This document shows, one piece after another, positions 43,165-51,775 of a stretch of 64,000 nt of DNA (positions are counted from its first letter, which is position 1; each line of letters starts with the position of its first letter). Location of the stretch: positions 186,001-250,000 of the forward strand of contig NZ_BCXG01000006.1 in the NCBI RefSeq assembly GCF_001894985.1, read 5' to 3'. This DNA comes from Rhodococcus tukisamuensis NBRC 100609. Its GTDB lineage: Bacteria > Actinomycetota > Actinomycetes > Mycobacteriales > Mycobacteriaceae. Position numbers and translations under genes: made by a program. The notes below the pieces were generated by a model. It ran no database searches and was not told the DNA's origin. It worked only from the letters and a program-made list of their open reading frames with translations.

Positions 43165-43860
43165 GTGCGCACCTACAACGGCGCCCCCGCGCACACCGAC
43201 GTCATCGCCGCGGGCACGCAACTGTGGCGCGTCCACCGCACCGACAGCCGCCACCCCGCGAACTCGTTCAACTCCACGAACATCGCGCCACTCGTCGACG
43301 CCCTCACCATCGACCCCCGCCGCGAGCGGATCCCCCAGCAAGGCCGCTTCGACCCGGTCCACGACGACACCGTCTGCCCAGGCGGGTCCAGGCTCGGCGG
43401 ATACCTGTACGTCGGGCTGAGCGTCGGCGCGGTGGTCGCCGAGGGCATCCTCCGGTCCACCGACATCCCGAAGTCGGGAATCCTCTCTGCCGCCCATCTA
43501 TCCGAGCTGTCGATGAGCCGGATGATCCTGCAGCAGGACGTGATCGTGGCCGTCCTCGACACCCAGCCCGGACTCACCGCGCTCAACCAGAACAACTCGC
43601 TGACCGGCTGCACGTGGCGCGAGTACGGCAGCACCCGCACGACGTGCACCGCGATCCTCGTCGCAGCGCCCGCGGCACGCGGCGTGCGGTACCGGTGCAG
43701 CAACGGATTCGATGCGCGGTCACTACTGCTGGTCGAGCGGACCGACCCGCCCACCATCGAGGTGGAGCGCACCGGCGACCTCGTCCGGCCGGGGTGGGCC
43801 CGCGATCTCGTCGAGGAGTCGCTGTTCGTCGACTTCGGTGTGGTCCTCGACCGGCCCTGA
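43165..43860 (+). CDS. RES-domain toxin, second copy type
   Basis: The 231-residue protein has the RES elements LWRVHRTDSRHPANSFNSTN (first Arg), GRFDPVHDDT, GGYLYVGLSVGAVVAEGILR with the conserved Tyr and Glu, and a later Ser-rich strand. It differs strongly from the first RES toxin, being longer between the first Arg and GRFD. It should act on NAD+ or as an ADP-ribosyltransferase and is held in check by the preceding gene product. Confidence 0.8.
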   Translation: MRTYNGAPAHTDVIAAGTQLWRVHRTDSRHPANSFNSTNIAPLVDALTIDPRRERIPQQGRFDPVHDDTVCPGGSRLGGYLYVGLSVGAVVAEGILRSTDIPKSGILSAAHLSELSMSRMILQQDVIVAVLDTQPGLTALNQNNSLTGCTWREYGSTRTTCTAILVAAPAARGVRYRCSNGFDARSLLLVERTDPPTIEVERTGDLVRPGWARDLVEESLFVDFGVVLDRP

Positions 43861-43964
43861 CCGGTCCGGCGGGACACCGCACGCCCACCCGCCTGAACCT
43901 CTCCGCTCTTCTACGCTTCGCGGATGTCGCTCACCAGCAGATCACTTCGCCGGCATCACCTTTC

Positions 43965-44767
43965 ATGCGCTTCGCCGCGACCGAGCTCCCGAACTCCGCC
44001 GCGGTGACCGCGCTCAAGGACGGCGTGCACCGCGGCAAACTCGCCGCGGCCGGCAGCCACGACGGGAAGCGTCCGGACTGGTCGCTCATCGGGACCGTAT
44101 CGACTTCCGGCTGCGTCTCGCGTTCACCCATGCCGCGCCGGTCCCGGCGAGCGCGCAGCGGGGATACGCCGCCCTCCACCGCAGGGCGTTACCGGGTGGG
44201 TGCGACACACTGCTGTCCGACCTGACGGAGGCGGTCACCGCCATCCTCGCCGAGGGCCCGCCGGCCACCGCCGCCGCCGACCTCGCGCTCCCGGAATCAG
44301 CCGAGATCGAACTGATCCGACTCTGCGTCGTCGCTGCCCAACTCGACCAGTACGAGACCGCGGAGGAGTACGCGGCGGGCTCCTTCAAGGGACGGGCCGA
44401 GTTCTGCATCGGCGGTACCTGGGTCGCGTTCTACGGCGGAATGTCCTGGGGAGATGAGCCGTTCGACGGGTTCGATGCGGTGAACGCGCTCTCGTGCCTG
44501 CCCGGCCTCGCTGTCGCACACACTGCGCCGCCGGCGCCGAGGCTGGCCGACCGGATCCTCGACGGCCTCACCGACGACGGGGGACTGGATGGTGACCTGG
44601 TGCAGTGGATCAACGCGCATCCCGTGCAGGTGCGGGAGATGGTCGAGGCGCAGATCGAGTCGCGGGAATCAGTGATCTCCGACGCCGTGGATTCTGTGCT
44701 GAGCGCCGCGGAGGCGGACGTCCGGGTGGCGGTCCAGATGGAGGTCGCCACCCTGATCGGCCAGTAG
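43965..44767 (+). pseudogene. Hypothetical protein gene with a frameshift
   Basis: From the ATG at 43965 the frame reads MRFAATELPNSAAVTALKDG to about 44092, then protein-like sequence continues in the -1 frame as DRIDFRLRLAFTHAAPVPAS and on to Gly-Gln at 44767. A single lost G in a GGGG run near 44090 would explain it. The second part has FCIGGTWVAFYGGMSWGDEP and a helical tail. The combined product would be about 267 residues. A sequencing error or programmed frameshift is also possible. The family is unknown. Confidence 0.55.
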
Positions 44768-44933
44768 CGTCCCGGGCCCGCCGGCGACCATCAAGGTCGA
44801 CGGCGGGCCGACACCCCATCGACCATGGCGGCCTCACGCAGGGGAGTCACCGCGCGATGCGCCGACGATCCGCTGGAGGAGAGGCTGTCCAGGCGGCCGG
44901 CCAGGGGCGATCAACTCGCTCGTCCGACAAGCC

Positions 44934-45485
44934 TTAGGGGCGGGTGCAGCCGTTTCCTGCGCACCTCCAGCCGTTTCCGAGCATCACACCGGTTTCTGGT
45001 CCGGGTATGACGTTGCCGTTCTCGTCGCACAGCACGTCATAGCCGCAGGTGTAGGGAACGACGACTTGGTGGGTACTGGGGTCGGCCATCTGCACTCCGT
45101 TGGGATACGTGCAGACGTTTCCGTCGCAGACGGGGGTGTTCGCTGCAGCCTCGGCCGCAACAGCCTGATCTTGGACGGACTGGCAGTAGTCGGAGTAGCC
45201 GGTGGCTGTTCCGTCTGACCAGTATGTGGTGACAGGCCCCATCCCGGGTTGGCAGTCGACGATGACCGGCTCCGGGGCGACGACCGCCTCCGTCGCGATC
45301 GGTTCCTGAACCATCGTCGCCGGAGCGGGCGTGTCCTGAGCTGCCGTGGGTATAGCCTCCATCGTCGTCGAGATACCGGAGGGCTGCACCGAAGATGTTT
45401 GTTCAGTAGATGCGGTTGGATCAGAACTGCACCCGAACAGCGTCAATGCCGCTGCGACCGTGATTGCCAGATGCCATCGCTTCAT
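44934..45485 (-). CDS. Putative lipoprotein, Cys-rich
   Basis: From the ATG at 45485 the protein has 183 residues with a lipoprotein signal MKRWHLAITVAAALTLFGCS. A low-complexity Thr/Pro/Ala stretch is followed by a domain with several Cys pairs (VIVDCQPGMGPVTTYWSDGT, TPVCDGNVCTYPNG, PYTCGYDVLCDENG, RCAGNGC). It may be a disulphide-rich surface protein. Function is unknown. Confidence 0.65.
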   Translation of the reverse strand: MKRWHLAITVAAALTLFGCSSDPTASTEQTSSVQPSGISTTMEAIPTAAQDTPAPATMVQEPIATEAVVAPEPVIVDCQPGMGPVTTYWSDGTATGYSDYCQSVQDQAVAAEAAANTPVCDGNVCTYPNGVQMADPSTHQVVVPYTCGYDVLCDENGNVIPGPETGVMLGNGWRCAGNGCTRP

Positions 45486-45584
45486 AGCGCCTATACCGGC
45501 GGAAGTGGCTCGCCCGTTACGCCCCACGGGCAGGGCGTCAAACATGCTCTAGTCGCCGGCTGACAACCGCCTTCACCCAGAAAA

Positions 45585-45619
45585 CAGTGTGGCCGCCCAA
45601 TTCCGGGGCGGCCACACTG
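45585..45619. terminator. Strong hairpin terminator
   Basis: A 14-bp stem (45585-45598 with 45606-45619, arms CAGTGTGGCCGCCC and its complement) with a seven-base loop lies just after the stop codon at 45632 on the minus strand. Confidence 0.8.
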
Positions 45620-45631
45620 GCAACTACAGCG

Positions 45632-46540
45632 CTACGGCGACCCCGTGACCTCGGGCTTCCACTTCTCAAACTTCGGGCTATTGCCCGCGATAAACCACGT
45701 GATCTCGAAGGCTGACTCCGCATCGCTAAGCTTGCCTTCGTCTTGGTCGATACCGCCGACGTACGAAGCGACCCAATCAGACGCCTCCTTCGGAACCATG
45801 ACGTTCTTCCAGTAGTCCTGGTCGTGGGAATCCATGAAGTCGCCGATCGTGTCGGCAGACTCGGCTTGGATGATCTCCTTGTCGGTCACCACGTCGACGA
45901 GAACCTTGGCGGTTCCGGCACCGCGCGCGACGTCGGCAACGATCAACTTGATCTGCTCTTTGTAGGCGTCGGTCGAGTAGTCGAGCTTTGCGGTGTGGAC
46001 CCAATGCTGATCGAGCTTGCCCATGCCCGCGCCCTCGTTGACGGTGACCACCTCGTATTTCGGCCCCTCGTATGAGTACGGCCTGACCTCCTGCGTCGGG
46101 GACTGGGCGGTCGGCTCCTCGCTCGTTGCCGGGTTCGGAGCGGCGCTCTTGGTCGCTGAGGCCTTCGTCGCGTTGGGTGCTTCGCTCTCGCCTCCCACTA
46201 CACTCGCGATCACGCCCGCGAGGACGAGGATCGCAACCAATCCGCAGACGATGCCCAGCGTCACCTTCTGGGTCTTCGGCTGGAGGCTACGGAACGCTGC
46301 ATATGCCTGAGCCGCGTAGGATCCAACTCCCTTCGGCTTGACCTTGCGGAAGGAAAGTTCCGTCCGCAAGGTGCCTTGAGTCTGGGAGACGAACTCCCAA
46401 CCCTGGTTCTGCCACTTCGTCCTCGTCGCTCCCTCACGACCGCGAATCGTCTTCACCGTCATCGTGCGGTACTGCACGTCGTTCGAGGCCCTGTCAGGGC
46501 CCTGGATGGGCGGCGGCGATGGCGGCGTCTGCTCGGTCAC
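45632..46540 (-). CDS. Single-pass membrane protein of unknown function
   Basis: The 302-residue protein has a cytoplasmic N-terminal domain (VKTIRGREGATRTKWQNQGW, FVSQTQGTLRTELSFRK), a helix near residues 92-115 (VTLGIVCGLVAILVLAGVIA), a Ser/Ala/Pro linker and an exported domain with VTVNEGAGMGKLDQHWVHTA and DFMDSHDQDYWKNVMVPKEA. It ends at a strong terminator. It resembles many actinobacterial exported proteins of unknown role; no catalytic motif is seen. Confidence 0.62.
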   Translation of the reverse strand: MTEQTPPSPPPIQGPDRASNDVQYRTMTVKTIRGREGATRTKWQNQGWEFVSQTQGTLRTELSFRKVKPKGVGSYAAQAYAAFRSLQPKTQKVTLGIVCGLVAILVLAGVIASVVGGESEAPNATKASATKSAAPNPATSEEPTAQSPTQEVRPYSYEGPKYEVVTVNEGAGMGKLDQHWVHTAKLDYSTDAYKEQIKLIVADVARGAGTAKVLVDVVTDKEIIQAESADTIGDFMDSHDQDYWKNVMVPKEASDWVASYVGGIDQDEGKLSDAESAFEITWFIAGNSPKFEKWKPEVTGSP

Positions 46541-46668
46541 GGTCTGACCTTAAGCTAGAGCTGGAGTAGGGCACTTCCACAGGCGCCATGTCGGTCCTCG
46601 ATAGGAAACCCATGCCGCACTACGGATGTCGACATCCTCGAGCCGGCGGAGGTTACTCAGGGTGGGAA

Positions 46669-47220
46669 CTACTTGACCAGGCGAGGGTTGATGAAGTCGA
46701 TGACCATCGCGACCAAGCCGAGGACGAGGGTCACCGCGATGATCCCCAGAACCCACCGGACAGCAGGGAACAGGATCAACGCCCCGACAAACGCCCCGAT
46801 CGCCACCAGGACCACTACCGCCCATGCCGCCCGCGTTTTCCATCGCTCCGACGGCTTGCGGCGGTACATGCCTGCCGCCCGTTTGGAGAGCGGCGAGATT
46901 CGGCCGTCCGACTGGAACTCGAACAGCGCGATTCCCCTGGCGTTCGCAAATGTCTGGGCGTCTTTCGTGTAGCCGCCCCAGGAAAAGTGAACCCAGCGAT
47001 CCGCTGACTTCTTCGAGTACATGTCCTTGTGTACTGATTCGAGCTGCGTCGCGTTGACTGGACTGGTCTGCACCGTCCCGCGGCCAACGACGCCCTTGCC
47101 GTCGACATGGAACACGTCGTCAGCCTTGCCCCGGCGAGTGCTCACTCCGGTGAAGTCCATGTCCTTCATATGGTGGACAACCTGCTCGAACATATGGCGG
47201 CGACTGATCGCAGGCTTCAC
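46669..47220 (-). CDS. Mrr-like restriction endonuclease-fold membrane protein
   Basis: From a GTG at 47220, supported by GGAG six bases before it, the protein has 183 residues. The first ~115 look like an Mrr-type nuclease fold: MKDMDFTGVSTRRGKADDVF, HVDGKGVVGRGTVQTSPVNA, then WVHFSWGGYTKDAQTFANAR and ALFEFQSDGRISPLS. The usual (Glu/Gln)-x-Lys is here Gln-Thr-Ser, so catalysis is doubtful. Two C-terminal membrane helices follow. It lies 65 bases after the serine recombinase gene. A DNA-sensing or defence role is inferred. Confidence 0.58.
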   Translation of the reverse strand: MKPAISRRHMFEQVVHHMKDMDFTGVSTRRGKADDVFHVDGKGVVGRGTVQTSPVNATQLESVHKDMYSKKSADRWVHFSWGGYTKDAQTFANARGIALFEFQSDGRISPLSKRAAGMYRRKPSERWKTRAAWAVVVLVAIGAFVGALILFPAVRWVLGIIAVTLVLGLVAMVIDFINPRLVK

Positions 47221-47285
47221 GGCTACTCCAGGGGACTCAAGCGGACGCTCTCCGAATCGCAAACGAGTTTCGAATCTAGATGATG

Positions 47286-48263
47286 TCAGATGTGGTAGGA
47301 GCACAACAGATTCGGTGTGGTTCGCCAGCCCTGCCTTTCAAGCCACCGTCGGATCGCTGCCGACAGATCAGCATCCGGTTCAGCGTCGATGACCAGCGGA
47401 CCGTCCCCGCAGCGTCCACAGGCAACGGCGGTCACCCGCTCGTGGGGCTGGCAGCGGACGCAGTGCCGCTGCTCTCTCACTCGGCCAGCGCCGTCGAGGT
47501 GCAACCAGACGGTGTCGAGGTCGTTGAGGTGAGGGACCGCCTCCCGACTCGTCGGCGGACGGTACCCGCACGTCGGGCACATTAACCGGTCTTCGCCGGG
47601 ACGAGGATTAGCGGCGGACGCCGGTGGCAGAGTCACGTTCTCGGTCAAGGCCTCGACCGGCGCCAGGGGAGTGGCGGCGGTGACCTGCTCGGCTGGCCGC
47701 GGTGGCAGGTGTCGGTAGAGGGTTGAGCGGGTCATTCCGGTCTTGGCTGTGATCTCGGCGGCGGTGGCGCCGGCATCTCGCAGTTGGATGGCGTGGGCGA
47801 GTTGGGATTCGGTGACCACCGACGGGCGGCCGGTGCGCCGGCCCTTCGCGGTGGCGACCTCGCGGGCGTGGGCGGCGCGTTCGAGGGTGTAGGTGCGTTC
47901 CATCTGTGCGAACAGTGCGAGCAGTACGACGGCGAGTTGGGCCATCGGATCGTCCGGGTTGCTCGAGTCGATCCGGATTGGGTCGGCCAGGTTGCGGATC
48001 CCGATCCCACGCTCGCGCAGGTCGTGGATCAGGTTGAGGGTGTCGCGTACGTTCCGGCCGAGTCGGTCGAGGGTGTGCGTGACGATGACGTCGCCGTCGC
48101 GGGCGTACTCGAGCAGTGCGGTCAGCCCGGGGCGGTCGGTGGTGGCCCCGGACTTCTTGTCGACGTAGATGTTCGCCGGGTCGATCCCTGCTTTGGTGAG
48201 GGCGTCGATCTGCCGGTCGAGGTCCTGTTTCGTTGTCGACACCCGCGCATACCCCAGCTCCAT
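47286..48263 (-). CDS. Serine recombinase (resolvase/invertase) with zinc-ribbon tail
   Basis: From the ATG at 48263 the protein has 325 residues. The catalytic domain starts MELGYARVSTTKQDLDRQID with nucleophile Ser9, then ALLEYARDGDVIVTHTLDRL with the Arg motif, and a long E helix. An HTH follows (ESQLAHAIQLRDAGATAAEI). The C-terminal ~110 residues add CPTCGYRPP and CVRCQPHERVTAVACGRCGD, Cys pairs that look like zinc ribbons and are absent from standard Tn3 resolvases. It may resolve or invert DNA within the element. Confidence 0.85.
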   Translation of the reverse strand: MELGYARVSTTKQDLDRQIDALTKAGIDPANIYVDKKSGATTDRPGLTALLEYARDGDVIVTHTLDRLGRNVRDTLNLIHDLRERGIGIRNLADPIRIDSSNPDDPMAQLAVVLLALFAQMERTYTLERAAHAREVATAKGRRTGRPSVVTESQLAHAIQLRDAGATAAEITAKTGMTRSTLYRHLPPRPAEQVTAATPLAPVEALTENVTLPPASAANPRPGEDRLMCPTCGYRPPTSREAVPHLNDLDTVWLHLDGAGRVREQRHCVRCQPHERVTAVACGRCGDGPLVIDAEPDADLSAAIRRWLERQGWRTTPNLLCSYHI

Positions 48264-48468
48264 GCCCGGAGCGTACCGAAAGTTGTTTCCGTAGCACTGT
48301 TTAGACACGATGTTTTGGAATGAACTTATGAGACGTCGTGAACTGGGGTGATCAGCTTCGACGTCCGCCGGCCCGTGGCCGTCCCGAAACCAAGGTTTCG
48401 GAACACAACAACTCCCGAGTAGTCGATCGCATGGCGCACCGATCCCCGAATCGGGCCGGACGAATGCC

Positions 48469-48616
48469 TCAGGCCACCTCGTCGAAGGTGTAGTCGATCG
48501 ACGAGTGCAGTCGGTCGGCATTGAACCCAATGGATCCACTCGGCGGTTTCCCTCAGGCTCGGCCTGACCGGTCCACGAAGAGGGCTGTGGTCGATCAGCT
48601 CGGTCTTGTAGAGGTG
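48469..48616 (-). pseudogene. IS3-family transposase remnant
   Basis: The minus strand encodes HLYKTELIDHSPLRGPVRPS and TAEWIHW, then after a one-base shift FNADRLHSSIDYTFDEVA and a stop. These match the C-terminal end of IS3-family OrfB. Only about 50 codons remain. It is not part of the IS3 copy at 52455 but is a relative. The rest of 48264-48768 holds no gene. Confidence 0.65.
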
Positions 48617-48768
48617 CCTCCATAGGGGTCCCTACCCCCGGAGCCCTCGGCGCTGGCCGGAAGATGCTGTATCGGCACCTGATGCTGGTGGTATTGCTCG
48701 CTCCTGACGCTTTTGTCGGAGTCGCCTGATAAGAGTGGACCGAATTCTCATTGACGTCAGGAGCAAGC

Positions 48769-49044
48769 GTGGCTGTGCTGATTACTCATCGTCGTATGTC
48801 CCCGGGAGGAACAGGAAACGAGCACATCACGGACGTGAAGTGGCTCCAGGATGGCAAGACCGGGTCCATATCGAAGCAGGTTGCAGTGGAGTGGCTGGAC
48901 AAGGACGGAAGCGCAGCATACGTGCAGGGTCCGCAGTCGCGGACTGAGGTAGGTGTCGTGCGAGAAGCGGGTAAGGCTCCCTACCTTCGGACGCACGCGA
49001 ACGGCTACTGGAACGACAACCTTCTGTCGCTTCCCTTGTTTTGA
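48769..49044 (+). CDS. DUF3892-like small protein
   Basis: From a GTG at 48769, with AGGAG six bases upstream, the protein has 91 residues. It contains MSPGGTGNEHITDVKWLQDG and SRTEVGVVREAGKAPYLRTH, resembling DUF3892 proteins, short domains with a conserved His-Ile-x-x-Val and a C-terminal Leu-Arg-Thr segment. Its function is unknown. It lies between an IS remnant and the IS110 copy. Confidence 0.65.
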   Translation: MAVLITHRRMSPGGTGNEHITDVKWLQDGKTGSISKQVAVEWLDKDGSAAYVQGPQSRTEVGVVREAGKAPYLRTHANGYWNDNLLSLPLF

Positions 49045-49470
49045 AAACAGGCCTTCGAGAGCACCTTTTCCGGTTGCCGGGCTGATCCGGGAGGGTTCCT
49101 AATTGATTGCTACGCGGGCTTGATCGCCTGCGTGCGTGGCCCTCCGCGCCCGGTATGGGTGTGACGCTCATGGGTTCCTGGCACTCGCCGTGGGAGATGC
49201 CTTCACACAGAGAACGGCGCGGCTCGCCCGGTGCGGAGGGTTTCGGTGGTGTCCTGCTCGTGGTGCGAGCCGGCCGCAGGGATCGACCTCTCGTGTGGTG
49301 TTCACGAGCTTCGAGCTCTTCGACAGTTCGAGGCCCCTGCGGTGTGCTGGCGTCACGACACGACTGATGAGATGACGGACCCGCATCCTGCGTGAGTCCT
49401 GCAATTAGGGCGTCGTGTGACTCCATCTCGGTTCGACCGACCGTGTTCCTCGACGTGGCAGGGAGTGCAG
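49045..49470. other. Non-coding region before the IS110 transposase
   Basis: No frame here looks coding. The part nearest the transposase has several short GC-rich inverted repeats. In the IS110 family the non-coding end carries a bridge RNA that guides the recombinase, so part of this region may encode one. IS boundaries could not be set. Confidence 0.4.
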
Positions 49471-50709
49471 ATGGACAGATACTGCGGAATCGACTGGGCC
49501 GACGACCATCACGACATCGCCGTCATCGACGACACCGGGACCGTCCTGGCGAAAGAACGGGTGCGCAACGACGCGGACGGGTTCGCCCGGCAGCTCGAGA
49601 TCCTCGCCGACGCCGGCGACAGTCCGGAGGATCCGATCCCGATCGCGATCGCGATCGAAACCGATCGCGGCCTGTGGGTCGCAGCCCTGCGGGCAACCGA
49701 CCGGGTCGTATACGCGATCAACCCACTCTCCGCGTCGCGTTATCGCAGTCAGCGCACCGTGTCCGGTGCGAAATCCGATGCTGCGGATGCCGTGATGTTG
49801 GCGAACATCCTGCGCCTCGACGCCGACTCGCACCGACAGATTCCCGATGACACCGACCTCGCTCGGGCGATCAAGGTCTTTGCCCGCGCCCAACAGGACG
49901 CGGTGTGGGCGCGCACTGCCCTCGGTAACCAGATCCGATCGCTGCTCAAGGACTACTTCCCGACGGCTCTGACGGCATTCGACGGACTCAGCGGAGGTGG
50001 TATCACCCGCGCCGATGCTCGGGCGGTTCTTATCGCTGCGCCAACCCCGGATGCTGCAGCGAAGCTGACCCTCGTGAGGTTGCGTGCGCTGTTGAGGAAG
50101 GCTGGTCGGCAACGCAATGTCGACGCCGCCGCGGCGCGTCTGCGGGAGGTCTTCCGCGCCGAGCAGCTCCGTCAGCCCGAACTGGTCGAGCACGCGATGG
50201 GTATTCACCTGCAGTCGCTCGTGCAGCGTCTCGATGCCGCCTGCAACGCGGTCGCCACCTTGACCGCCGCGACAACCGAGCACTTCGAGCGCCATCCGGA
50301 TGCGAAGATCATCACCAGCTTCCCCGGCCTTGCCGCGGTAAGCGGGGCACGGCTGCTCGCCGAGATCGGCGACGACCGAACGCGATTCGCTGATGCTCGC
50401 GGGTTGAAGGCGTATGCCGGCGCATCGCCGGTGACCAGAGCCAGCGGCAAGAGAACCGTGGTGATGCACCGGCAGATCAAGAACAACCGACTCGCTTCGG
50501 TCGGTTCGTTTTGGACTCTCGTCGCGATCCAGAGCTCGCCTGGTGCACGGGAACACTTCGACCGCCGTCGCACCTCCGGGGACTGGAGTCGGCAGGCTCA
50601 ACGCCACCTGTTCGGCAAGCTCCTCGGCCAGCTCCACACCTGCCTACGGACACGACAGAATTATGACGAGCTGAGAGCATTTCCACTCGCACCGGTCATC
50701 GCGGCGTAG
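49471..50709 (+). CDS. IS110-family transposase (DEDD recombinase)
   Basis: The 412-residue protein has the N-terminal RuvC-like DEDD domain: RYCGIDWADDHHDIAVIDDT, AIAIETDRGLWVAALRATDR and AKSDAADAVMLANILRLD. The C-terminal transposase_20 domain contains ITSFPGLAAVSGARLLAEIG, GLKAYAGASPVTRASGKRT and the conserved catalytic serine region. AGGGAG precedes the ATG at 49471. The gene looks intact. IS110 elements move without terminal inverted repeats and usually without target duplication. Confidence 0.93.
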   Translation: MDRYCGIDWADDHHDIAVIDDTGTVLAKERVRNDADGFARQLEILADAGDSPEDPIPIAIAIETDRGLWVAALRATDRVVYAINPLSASRYRSQRTVSGAKSDAADAVMLANILRLDADSHRQIPDDTDLARAIKVFARAQQDAVWARTALGNQIRSLLKDYFPTALTAFDGLSGGGITRADARAVLIAAPTPDAAAKLTLVRLRALLRKAGRQRNVDAAAARLREVFRAEQLRQPELVEHAMGIHLQSLVQRLDAACNAVATLTAATTEHFERHPDAKIITSFPGLAAVSGARLLAEIGDDRTRFADARGLKAYAGASPVTRASGKRTVVMHRQIKNNRLASVGSFWTLVAIQSSPGAREHFDRRRTSGDWSRQAQRHLFGKLLGQLHTCLRTRQNYDELRAFPLAPVIAA

Positions 50710-50742
50710 CTCGATCGACTTCGCCTGACCACTGTCCGGTGC

Positions 50743-50955
50743 TTATTCAGGGGACCTGCTGGTCCACCCGCCGCCCGATACCGACGACCCGTTGGGGTCT
50801 GCTACCAGGCCCTGGTCGACGGTAAGACTCGTTTGTTGTGAGTCCCGAACGAAATCGGCGACAGTGCGCGGGGGTTCGTCATCCGAAATGAACGGCTCTT
50901 CCAAGTCGTCGATGTCCTCGACGTGGTCATCGCTTGGTTGCGCGTTGTCGGCCAC
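50743..50955 (-). CDS. Small acidic protein next to IS110
   Basis: From a GTG at 50955, with AGGAG seven bases upstream, the frame has 70 residues: ADNAQPSDDHVEDIDDLEEP, then ISDDEPPRTVADFVRDSQQT and a Gly/Ser-rich tail ending GGGWTSRSPE. The acidic leader and short tail resemble a peptide precursor, but no maturation gene is present. Its 3' end is 34 bases from the transposase stop, so the IS may have truncated it. Confidence 0.5.
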   Translation of the reverse strand: MADNAQPSDDHVEDIDDLEEPFISDDEPPRTVADFVRDSQQTSLTVDQGLVADPNGSSVSGGGWTSRSPE

Positions 50956-51339
50956 AGAGCTCTCCTCAGCGATGTTGTTCGTCGAATCAGGACGCTACTC
51001 CAACCGGGCGTCTGGTCCCGTTCATGAGCATGGGCTCCTGGCCGCATGTGCGCCACAACCACTTGCGTCTTAGCGAACTGAGATGTCTGTGTGTGCTGTC
51101 AAGCGCCGGTCTGTTCGAACACCCGGCTGTTGGGACTTGGTGCGGGTCGACGAGGGAAGCATCGGCCCGCACCATTTGCTCGCGGGGCCGGATTCAAGGG
51201 GCCTCCAGTTCTGTCGCCCTACCGAGCCTCATGCCGTGCACGCGTGGTCCAGCAACCAGGCTGCACCCGCACCATTTCGGCCGCAAGTGTCGGATCGAGT
51301 CCTGCGCGGCTTCCCGCGAACAGCGGCACAATCGCAGTT
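50956..51339. other. Intergenic region without recognised gene
   Basis: Open frames are present on both strands but have poor composition and no ribosome sites. No RNA signature or clear repeat was found. Confidence 0.5.
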
Positions 51340-51579
51340 GTGAGTGACGTCGGGGATCTCGCAGCGGTCGTGGCTGAGATCGATTCACGCCTGGCCAACG
51401 AACCGGTCGACGACCAGGACAGAGAATCGCTGCTCCATGATCGGGACCGCGCAACCTTGTTTCTAGCCGCAGTGCGTTCCGGGCGCCGCGAGCTGATCCG
51501 TCAGGACCTGTACTTCGACCTGCTGGAGCGTTACCCCATCCAGGCCGGCGGCGGCCACGATGGGGACGCGCTCGACTGA
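51340..51579 (+). CDS. Small helical protein
   Basis: From a GTG at 51340 the protein has 79 residues: MSDVGDLAAVVAEIDSRLAN, then DDQDRESLLHDRDRATLFLA and GRRELIRQDLYFDLLERYPI. It is highly charged and helical without membrane segments. The larger open frame upstream is Arg-rich and was not used. Function is unknown. Confidence 0.5.
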   Translation: MSDVGDLAAVVAEIDSRLANEPVDDQDRESLLHDRDRATLFLAAVRSGRRELIRQDLYFDLLERYPIQAGGGHDGDALD

Positions 51580-51775
51580 CGGCTCAGCGCCCCGGGGCCG
51601 GATTCCCACGCGGGCGTGTGTCCGCTAGCGTTTGCTCGCGCCGCCCCTTTGAAGGTGGCGAAAGCCCCGACGACAATGCCCCCCCTGCGTCGGCGGGGCC
51701 ACTGCATTCCGGCACTGAGTCAGTCCGCGCACCGACCCGCCCAGTCCAGCGCCGGCCTTGGACCGGCACTGCGGT

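Noticed and set aside
41359-43497. 712-codon minus-strand open frame
   Set aside because: It runs antisense to the lipoprotein, antitoxin and RES genes, which have ribosome sites and domain motifs; its own translation is low-complexity Arg/Gly/Asp.
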